A stretch of 64,000 nt of DNA from Acidothermus sp. (lineage in GTDB: Bacteria > Actinomycetota > Actinomycetes > Acidothermales > Acidothermaceae), in assembly GCA_023512015.1 (NCBI GenBank), contig JAIMAI010000008.1, positions 1 to 64,000 of the forward strand, given 5' to 3'. Made by a program: the position numbers and the translations under genes. This document shows positions 30,169-36,782 of the stretch, in pieces (the stretch's first letter is position 1; each line of letters starts with the position of its first letter). The notes under the pieces were generated by a model that was not told the DNA's origin, made no database searches, and saw only the letters and a program-made list of their open reading frames with translations.

Positions 30169-31368
30169 ATGACGGTGATCGTCGAGCCCGATCACGCTCG
30201 GGCTGAGCGGCTGGCCGCTTCGCTCGTGCCGCAACCCGCGGTGGTCGCAACCCTCGCCGCACTGCACGATCACCTAGCTCATCATCTCGGCGAAGACGTC
30301 GTCGTCCTCGGCCCTTCGGTGGACCTCGCCGACGCTCTGACCCTCAGCGCCCAGATGCGGCTGGCCCGGCCGAGCCTCGGGGTCATCGTCGTCCGCAGCT
30401 CTTTGGACACCAGCCTGCTGGTCGACGCCCTGCGCCACGGCGTCCGTGACGTCGTCGCGGACGGCGAGACGACCGCCCTGCGCGACGCCGTCCGACGCGC
30501 CGGTCAGCTCGCTCACGAGATTCGTTGCCGCAGCACCGGGACGCCTGATGCGGCCGAGCGAGGGGTCGTCATCACGGTCTTCTCGACGAAGGGAGGCTGC
30601 GGAAAGACGACGTTGGCGTGCAATCTCGCCGCGTGTCTGGCGGACGGCGGCGGCGCCGACGTCTGCCTGGTGGACCTCGACCTGCACTTCGGTGACGTCG
30701 CGGTGGTGCTCCGTCTACTCCCCGCCCGAACCCTCGCCGACGCCGTTCCACACGCGATCGATCTGGACGACGCGGGGGTCGAAAGCCTGCTGACCCGCCA
30801 CTCCCCTGGCCTGTTCGCCGTCCCCGCCCCGATGGATCCCATGGCCGCGGAGACGGTGGACGCCGACGTGGTGGCTCGCGTGCTGAGGCTGCTGGCACGG
30901 CGTTTCCGCTATGTGGTGGTGGACACTCCCCCGGCGTTCACCGACCACGTGCTGACCGCATTCGATCAGTCGGATCTGGTTGCCCTCGTAGCCACCTTGG
31001 ACGTCCCGGCGATCAAGAGCTTGCGGCACACCCTCGACACCTTGGAAGCCTTGAGATTTCCGCGCAACCGGCTGCGGGTGCTGCTCAATCGGGCCGATTC
31101 GAAGGTCGGCCTCGACGTGTCCCACATCGAGGAGACTCTGGGGTTGCCGATCGCGGCACACATTCCGTCGTCGCGCGACGTACCGGCGTCGGTCAACCGG
31201 GGTGTCCCCCTCATGCTCGACGACCCCAACCACCCGGTCAGCCGAGCGATCGGTGAGTTCGCGGCGACGCACGTGCTACCGCTCGGTCGCGACGCGAACC
31301 CTCGGATCCCGGCCGCCCTGCGCGCCGACCGACGCCGCTTGATCCCGCTGCGGCGGAGGCGTCCGTGA
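30169..31368 (+). CDS. CpaE/TadZ-like ATPase with degenerate receiver domain
   Basis: A 399-residue protein. The N-terminal part (about 1-125) is an atypical receiver-like domain, and the rest is a MinD/ParA-type ATPase: STKGGCGKTTLACNLAA (deviant Walker A), CLVDLDLHFGDVAVVL and FRYVVVDTPPAF. CpaE/TadZ proteins place Tad pilus machinery at the membrane, but no other tad gene is in this window. It overlaps the sensor kinase by four bases (GTGA at 31365), so all three genes of this cluster are coupled. Confidence 0.87.
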   Translation: MTVIVEPDHARAERLAASLVPQPAVVATLAALHDHLAHHLGEDVVVLGPSVDLADALTLSAQMRLARPSLGVIVVRSSLDTSLLVDALRHGVRDVVADGETTALRDAVRRAGQLAHEIRCRSTGTPDAAERGVVITVFSTKGGCGKTTLACNLAACLADGGGADVCLVDLDLHFGDVAVVLRLLPARTLADAVPHAIDLDDAGVESLLTRHSPGLFAVPAPMDPMAAETVDADVVARVLRLLARRFRYVVVDTPPAFTDHVLTAFDQSDLVALVATLDVPAIKSLRHTLDTLEALRFPRNRLRVLLNRADSKVGLDVSHIEETLGLPIAAHIPSSRDVPASVNRGVPLMLDDPNHPVSRAIGEFAATHVLPLGRDANPRIPAALRADRRRLIPLRRRRP

Positions 31369-33071
31369 GGAACCGGCGACTCGGCGGTTTCGACTCACCG
31401 ATCCTCACCTTCGGCATCAGGATCGCCCTGCTCTGCTTCTGCTTGATCGCCGCAGGGCTGGACCCCGAACCCCGCCGCGTGATAGCGGCGACACCGTTGT
31501 TGGGCGTCGCGGCGGCAACCGCACTCTTGCCCGTCCGACGCCTCACGGTCCGCCGACTCCTACCGGTAGTGGAGGCGGTGGTCGCCGCCGCTGCGGTCGT
31601 AGTGCCGCCCGTCGTCCGCCCGAGCCTGCTCCCATACCTGCTGGCCCCGGCCTTCAGCGCCGGGCTGGAATTCGGACTGGTTCCGGCCCTCGCGGTACCG
31701 GGCGCCGCTGTCGTGATCTTGCTCTGTGGTGGGGGTCTGGTGGTCGCGGCGACGGCACTGCCGGGTTTCGCGGCGACCGCCGCTCAGTGGGTCTTGCTCG
31801 CGGCGGCGGTCGGGGCGCTGGCGGCTTGGATTCGTCGGTTGGCAGCAGCCACGCCGGGCTCGGAGGTAGCGCGCTCCTACCAGGTCGCATACGGCTTGTT
31901 GCACCAGCTCCGCGACGTCAGTCGACAACTGTCCGAGGGGTTGGACGCCGTCGCGGTCGCCCACGGCCTCTTGCAAGCGATCCGTGGTCAGGTCGCTTTC
32001 GCCCGGGCCGCGGTGCTGGCCCGCTCCGACCGCGGACACCTCGTCCCGCTTGCAGTGCAGGGAGGGGAGACGAACTCCTGGCCGCGGTCCATGGCTGCGG
32101 TGCTCGACGAAATCGGGGACACCGGTGGCGCGGTGATCCGACAGGGTCCGTTCCTCGTCGCAGCGGAAGTACCCGCTCAGCGCACCGCCGAGCCGACCGG
32201 CTGGCATGCGGTGTTCCCGGTCCGCCTCGGAGGGGAGCTCGGTGCCGTGGTGTTGGAGGCGGACGCCTCCGTCGCACCCCCCGATCGGGCGACCACCGCG
32301 GCCATCCGCGGGTTGGTAGACGACGCCGCGATCCGCCTCGAGACGGCCTTGCTCTTCGGGGAGATTCGTTCCCTGGCCACCAGCGAAGAACGGCGACGCC
32401 TCGCGCGGGAAATCCACGACGGTATCGCGCAGGAGCTGGCGTCGATGGGATACCGGATCGACGAGCTGATCGCCCAAGCGTGTGAGATTCCCGAGCTGCG
32501 TGCGCTGCTGGTCGACCTGCGGGCCGAGGTGTCGCGGCTCATCAGCGAACTGCGCCTGTCGATCTTCGATTTGCGCAGTGAGGTCGGCTCGCAGCCGAGC
32601 CTCGGGGCCGCTCTCTCCGACTACCTCCGGTCGGTCAGCGCCGCGGCCGGTTTCACGGTCCACATCGTGCTCGACGAGACGACCCTGCGTTTGCCGATCG
32701 CCCAGGAGACCGAACTACTCCGCATCGCCCAGGAAGCGATCACGAATGCTCGCCGCCATGCCGCAGCGCAGAATCTGTGGGTCCGCTGCAGGGTCGATCC
32801 GCCGTTCGCTCATCTACGTATCGAAGACGACGGCCGCGGTCTCGGGCAGCCGCGCGTCGACAGCTTCGGCCTGGAGGTGATGCGGGAGCGCGCCGCGCGC
32901 ATCGGCGCGGAGCTGTCGATCGTACCCCGGCCGACCGGCGGAACGATCGTCGAAGTTCGGCTCGGAGAGCAGGTCCCTCCTGCCGATGAGGGAGGCGTGG
33001 AAACCGCGCCAGGCACTCCGCAGGCGCTCACCTTCGCCACTCCCCAGGAGGGAGAAGACCCCGATGAGTGA
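31365..33071 (+). CDS. Sensor histidine kinase (NarX/DesK-type, HisKA_3)
   Basis: A 568-residue membrane kinase. About five hydrophobic helices fill residues 10-165, followed by a GAF-like sensor domain (about 190-330). The dimerization helix carries phospho-acceptor His351 in REIHDGIAQELASMGYRIDE. The HATPase domain shows ELLRIAQEAITNARRHA and DDGRGLG. GTG at 31365 overlaps the CpaE-like gene. The following regulator is its probable partner. The signal is unknown. Confidence 0.92.
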   Translation: MRNRRLGGFDSPILTFGIRIALLCFCLIAAGLDPEPRRVIAATPLLGVAAATALLPVRRLTVRRLLPVVEAVVAAAAVVVPPVVRPSLLPYLLAPAFSAGLEFGLVPALAVPGAAVVILLCGGGLVVAATALPGFAATAAQWVLLAAAVGALAAWIRRLAAATPGSEVARSYQVAYGLLHQLRDVSRQLSEGLDAVAVAHGLLQAIRGQVAFARAAVLARSDRGHLVPLAVQGGETNSWPRSMAAVLDEIGDTGGAVIRQGPFLVAAEVPAQRTAEPTGWHAVFPVRLGGELGAVVLEADASVAPPDRATTAAIRGLVDDAAIRLETALLFGEIRSLATSEERRRLAREIHDGIAQELASMGYRIDELIAQACEIPELRALLVDLRAEVSRLISELRLSIFDLRSEVGSQPSLGAALSDYLRSVSAAAGFTVHIVLDETTLRLPIAQETELLRIAQEAITNARRHAAAQNLWVRCRVDPPFAHLRIEDDGRGLGQPRVDSFGLEVMRERAARIGAELSIVPRPTGGTIVEVRLGEQVPPADEGGVETAPGTPQALTFATPQEGEDPDE

Positions 33072-33807
33072 TGCGGTCTCGTGGGAAACGGCGCACGCCG
33101 CTCCTCGGGACGTCGAGCGAGCGTACGTGAGGACCCACGGCATTCCCGGGTCCAACGGTCGGCACCGCACCACGGTGGTGCTCGTCGACGACCACGAGCT
33201 CATTCGCCAGGGACTGCGGCGGGCTTTCGAGCGGGCTGCGGATTTCGAGGTTGTCGGGGAAGCAGCGACTGCAGCCGACGCTCGCTCGGTGGTGTCGGCG
33301 CTGCGCCCGGACGTGGTCGTGGTGGACATCCGGCTCCCCGACGGCGACGGCTTGGATGTCGCTCGGGAGTTACGTCGGCATTTCCCAGATCTCGGGATCG
33401 TGGTCCTCACGATGTACGCCGGGGACGAGCACCTCTTCGGAGCACTGGAGGCGGGAGCGTCCGCGTTCGTGGCCAAGGATGCCCCCGCTGAGGACGTCGT
33501 GAGCGCCGCCCGACACGCCCTGGTGTCTCCTCGGTCCTTCTCGGCCACCGATCTCGCCGAGGCGATGCGGCGGCGTCTGGCCCCGAGCGGGCCGCAGCTC
33601 ACCCCTCGGGAACGGCAGGTGCTCCACTTACTCGCGGACGGCTTGGGCGTCGGCGCGATCGCCCGGCACCTTTTCATCAGCGAATCGACGACGAAAACCC
33701 ATATCTCCAAGCTCTACGAAAAGCTCGGAGTGGCCAACCGCGCGCAGGCGTTGATGGCGGCGATGCGCCTCGGACTTCTCGAATCGGACGACGCCGAGCT
33801 GCCGTAG
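33064..33807 (+). CDS. NarL/FixJ-family response regulator
   Basis: A 247-residue two-domain regulator with a 38-residue N-terminal extension. The receiver has VVLVDDHELIRQGL (acidic pocket), phospho-Asp88 in VVVVDIRLPDG, and the Lys in AFVAKDAP. The C-terminal LuxR-type helix-turn-helix is LTPRERQVLHLLADGLGVGA then IARHLFISESTTKTHISKLY. ATG at 33064 overlaps the kinase end by eight bases. It very likely receives phosphate from the kinase. Confidence 0.94.
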   Translation: MSDAVSWETAHAAPRDVERAYVRTHGIPGSNGRHRTTVVLVDDHELIRQGLRRAFERAADFEVVGEAATAADARSVVSALRPDVVVVDIRLPDGDGLDVARELRRHFPDLGIVVLTMYAGDEHLFGALEAGASAFVAKDAPAEDVVSAARHALVSPRSFSATDLAEAMRRRLAPSGPQLTPRERQVLHLLADGLGVGAIARHLFISESTTKTHISKLYEKLGVANRAQALMAAMRLGLLESDDAELP

Positions 33808-33881
33808 CACAGACGGCGCGGCGCCGACCGCAGTGATCGCAGATGATCTCCGCTGCCAGGCGCCGTCTCCCTCGGCAGATC

Positions 33882-35024
33882 TCACGATGTCCGCCTCGCC
33901 GAACCCTCCAGCAGTGCGGCGAGCCGCGCGGCGGTGGCGTCCCACGTCGCGTGCTCCACGACCCACGCTCGGCCCGACGCCCCCATCTCTTCCGCCCGAG
34001 CCCGGTCGGTGAGCAGGTCGCTCAGGACGGCGGCGAGCCGCGCGTCGTCTCGACCGTCGACCACCACCCCTCCCTCCGGGGCAACCGCTTCGGGCGCTCC
34101 TCCCGAGGTTCCCGCGACGACCGCTAGACCGCTCGCGGCCGCTTCGAGATACACGATCCCGAACCCCTCGACGTCCAGGTGGAACCAGCGGTCGCGGCAC
34201 GGCATGGCGAAGACGTCGCCGACGCGGTAGTGGGCCGGTAACTCGGTCCACGGCACGGCCCCCGCGAAGACGACGTGATCGCGGAGGCCGAGCGCATGAG
34301 CTAGCCGCTCCAGGCGGCGGCGGTAGGGCCCTTCTCCGACGAGAAGGAGCGCGACGTCCGGCACCTTCTCGCGGACCAGCGGCAGGGATCGCAGCAGGGA
34401 ATCTTGACCCTTGCGTGGGACGAGCCGGGAGATGCACACCACCACGCGGCGGCCGTCGAGACCGTATCGGGCGCGCAGCTCGGCCCCATCGACGTCGGGA
34501 TGGAAGACCTTCGGGTCGACCCCGGGCGCGAGCCGTTCCAGCCGCACCTCCGGCCCGACCGCCGCAGCGAGTCGGCCGCGAGTGTACTCGCTGATGTAGG
34601 TGAGGACGTCGACCCTGCGGGCCAGGCCACGGAACAGCTGACGCGCTCCCGGGAAACGCAGCCATGCCAGCTCGTGACCGTGACTGCTGGCGACGATGCG
34701 GGTGGCTCCTGCCTTGCGCAGCAGCGGGGCCAGGAATCCCAGGGGTGCAGCGGCGCCGAACCAGACCCGGTCGGCACCGAGATCGCGCAGGAGAGCGCGG
34801 GCGCGGCGCGCGACGTCGGGGGTGGGCAGCATGAGCGAGGTCGGGTGACGGGTGACGTCGAAGGGCTGGTGGCGATCGAACTCGGTGTCTCCCGGCCAAC
34901 GCGGGGCGTAGACGTGCACCTGCCAGCCGTGAGAAGCCAACCTCGTGACGACCGCGTGAACGAAAGCTTGGATTCCTCCGGGCCGCGGGGGGAAGTCGTT
35001 GGTGACCACGAGCAGCCGACCCAT
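33882..35024 (-). CDS. GT4 glycosyltransferase, PimB'-like
   Basis: A 380-residue GT-B glycosyltransferase of family 4. N-terminal acceptor domain LLVVTNDFPPRPGGIQAFVH, SSHGHELAW, donor domain VVCISRLVPRKGQDSLL, LLLVGEGPYRRRLE, and the E-x7-E motif EGFGIVYLEAAASG. Gene context (acyl-CoA ligase on one side, NlpC/P60 on the other) matches mycobacterial PimB', the second mannosyltransferase of phosphatidylinositol mannoside synthesis. The donor and acceptor remain inferred. Confidence 0.88.
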   Translation of the reverse strand: MGRLLVVTNDFPPRPGGIQAFVHAVVTRLASHGWQVHVYAPRWPGDTEFDRHQPFDVTRHPTSLMLPTPDVARRARALLRDLGADRVWFGAAAPLGFLAPLLRKAGATRIVASSHGHELAWLRFPGARQLFRGLARRVDVLTYISEYTRGRLAAAVGPEVRLERLAPGVDPKVFHPDVDGAELRARYGLDGRRVVVCISRLVPRKGQDSLLRSLPLVREKVPDVALLLVGEGPYRRRLERLAHALGLRDHVVFAGAVPWTELPAHYRVGDVFAMPCRDRWFHLDVEGFGIVYLEAAASGLAVVAGTSGGAPEAVAPEGGVVVDGRDDARLAAVLSDLLTDRARAEEMGASGRAWVVEHATWDATAARLAALLEGSARRTS

Positions 35025-35040
35025 GGGTCGATCTTTTCAC

Positions 35041-35072
35041 GAAAACGGTGGCCGCCTTCGAGGCGGCCACCG
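35041..35072 (-). terminator. Rho-independent terminator of the NlpC/P60 gene
   Basis: A perfect 11-bp stem, CGGTGGCCGCC (35046-35056) against GGCGGCCACCG (35062-35072), closes a 5-base loop. Read on the minus strand it is followed by TTTTC (35045-35041). It lies 21 bases beyond the stop of the NlpC/P60 gene. Confidence 0.85.
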
Positions 35073-35093
35073 TCGGGCAGGTCGTGCGAGCGT

Positions 35094-36146
35094 TTACGGT
35101 CGCGAAGCTCCGACGATGTCGTGCCGGTACCCGAAGGTATTGATGCGCACGTAGGAGCCGGTATACGGAGCTTCGATCATCCGGCCACCCCCGATGTAGA
35201 TCCCCACGTGGTGGATCGGGTGCCCGAAGAAGATCAAGTCTCCCGGTTGGAGATTCGAGAGCGGGACGTGACGGGTCACCGCGTACTGGGCGGCGGCATT
35301 GTGCGGTAACGACACACCCGCGGCTTCCCAGGCGCGCATGGTGAGGCCGGAGCAGTCGAAGGACGACGGTCCGGCGGCGCCGTAACGGTACGGCTTGCCC
35401 AGCTGGGCGTAGGCGTAGCGGACGGCGGCTGCGGCGCGTCCATCGGCGGCGACCGGCACAAGCGGCTGCGAGACCTCGGTGCGGGATGCGCGGCTCGCCG
35501 CTTGCTGCGCCGCGAGCGCGGCGGCTCGGCGGGTGGCCTCGGCTCGGCGCGCGGCTGCCTGCCGGGCGGTGGCCACCAGGCGTTCTTGCCGCGCGACGAG
35601 TTTTTCGATCTGTTGGCGCTGAGCGGCGAGCGAAGCGTTCAGCTTGCCGATCGTGGTGACCTGTTGGTCTGCCGCCTTGCGGGCGGCCAGGAGCTGGGCC
35701 TGCAAGGCCTTGACCTGACGCAGCGTGGCGCTGCGTTCCCCGACCAGCAGCGCAAGGATCTGCGCTCGCTCGAGAGCCCGCTGCGGATCGCCGTCCACCA
35801 GAAGTGATTCGACAATGCCGGACCCGCCGACACGGTAGGCGGTCACGGCCACGGTCGCGACGTCGTCCTGAGCCGCCCGCAGCCGGCTCTCTGCGCGGTT
35901 GACTGCCGCCTGGCGGGCGGCGAGGAGCCGTTGAGCCGCGGCGAGCTGGTCCTGGGCGGCGTCGTACTGCTCGATGAGCAGCTCGGCTTTGTCGGAGAGC
36001 GCCTCCAGTGCCTGCTCCGCGGCGCTCACGGACGGTGGTGGATCGGCATGGGCCTGGGCTAACGGCAGGATCGACCCGATGCTGGAGAGCGCAACGACGA
36101 TCGCTGCGCCACGGAGGCGATACCCAACACGGAAGGGGAACGCCAC
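35094..36146 (-). CDS. Secreted NlpC/P60 peptidoglycan hydrolase with coiled coil
   Basis: A 350-residue exported hydrolase. Signal peptide (about 1-33, ending AQAHA), a long alpha-helical coiled coil rich in Ala, Gln and Arg (about 40-220), and a C-terminal NlpC/P60 domain with catalytic Cys265 (SSFDCSGL) and His313 (HHVGIYIG). This is the RipA/CwlO-type layout that cleaves stem peptides at D-Glu-mDAP. A c-di-AMP riboswitch lies in its leader and an intrinsic terminator follows it. Confidence 0.94.
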   Translation of the reverse strand: MAFPFRVGYRLRGAAIVVALSSIGSILPLAQAHADPPPSVSAAEQALEALSDKAELLIEQYDAAQDQLAAAQRLLAARQAAVNRAESRLRAAQDDVATVAVTAYRVGGSGIVESLLVDGDPQRALERAQILALLVGERSATLRQVKALQAQLLAARKAADQQVTTIGKLNASLAAQRQQIEKLVARQERLVATARQAAARRAEATRRAAALAAQQAASRASRTEVSQPLVPVAADGRAAAAVRYAYAQLGKPYRYGAAGPSSFDCSGLTMRAWEAAGVSLPHNAAAQYAVTRHVPLSNLQPGDLIFFGHPIHHVGIYIGGGRMIEAPYTGSYVRINTFGYRHDIVGASRP

Positions 36147-36164
36147 GAAGGCGGTCTCCTGTTC

Positions 36165-36360
36165 TTCCTCGACGCCTACCGGGTTAGCTGACGGGTTCGG
36201 GCGGGAAGAAGCGCCCTACCGCGGATGCGGATTCACCCCGGGGAAGTTGGGTCCCCGGCTCCGGGGCGACCTGCCGGTCACCGCCGGACTCGGCGTAGCG
36301 GCCGCCGTCACACGGACGTGCGACTACGAACGGCCGCTGGCCCAGAGCGTAGCGAGGTCG
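36165..36360 (-). promoter_or_regulatory. c-di-AMP (ydaO-yuaA) riboswitch
   Basis: Minus strand, in order: CTACGCTCTGGGCCAGCGGC, then CCGGGGACCCAACTTCCCCG, GGGGTGAATCCGC, GGTAGGGCG, CGAACCCGTCAGCTAACC, CGGTAGGCGTCGAGGAAGAA. These are the conserved cores of the ydaO aptamer, which turns genes off when c-di-AMP is high. It sits directly upstream of an NlpC/P60 wall hydrolase, the classic target class in actinobacteria. The 5' boundary is approximate. Confidence 0.9.
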
Positions 36361-36574
36361 TCACCGCGACGCAACCATTCCGCAACCTTCGCGGTCGTGT
36401 GTCGTCGGTCACAGCAGGTCGCGTCGAGTCGAAGCTCTGTGCCCGCCGGCGGTCGGCGAAATCCGGCCTGGAGATCGGGTCGGGCGAAATCCGCGGTGGC
36501 GCCGGGATGGTAGACGCGGCGGCACCCGCAGCCGACCGCCGAAATTATCGGCACCTCGAAATAGTTGCGAGCTC

Positions 36575-36602
36575 TTGACACGCCGGCGCCCGCCGCTATT
36601 CT
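36575..36602 (+). promoter_or_regulatory. Strong promoter for the cellulase gene
   Basis: TTGACA (36575-36580), 16-base spacer, TATTCT (36597-36602). This is the best match to the housekeeping consensus I noticed in the window. The predicted start is near 36609, giving a leader of about 170 bases before the chosen ATG. Confidence 0.75.
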
Positions 36603-36609
36603 TGCGATC

Positions 36610-36626
36610 TGGCGGGCCACCCGCCA
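36610..36626. promoter_or_regulatory. Palindrome at the cellulase transcription start, candidate operator
   Basis: TGGCGGGCCACCCGCCA is a 7-bp perfect inverted repeat around a 3-base centre. It begins eight bases after the -10, at the expected transcription start, where a repressor would block initiation. It does not match the CelR-type TGGGAGCGCTCCCA site I know from actinobacterial cellulases. The regulator is unknown. Confidence 0.5.
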
Positions 36627-36782
36627 ATGTTCACGAGACACCATCCCGGACCGTGGTTCTCGACTCGTCGGCGCCCTACGGGGGAGCGTCGGTGCTTGAT
36701 GGGCGCACATCGCGCGTACAGGAAAACACGAAGTGAAGAACCGTCCGGAATTCGTCGCCCTCCGTGGAACAGGTGGTGCTGC

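Noticed and set aside
33808-33881. Bidirectional terminator between the response regulator and glycosyltransferase genes
   Set aside because: AGACGGCG near 33810 can pair with CGCCGTCT near 33865, but the loop is about 40 bases and there is no T run, so support is too weak.
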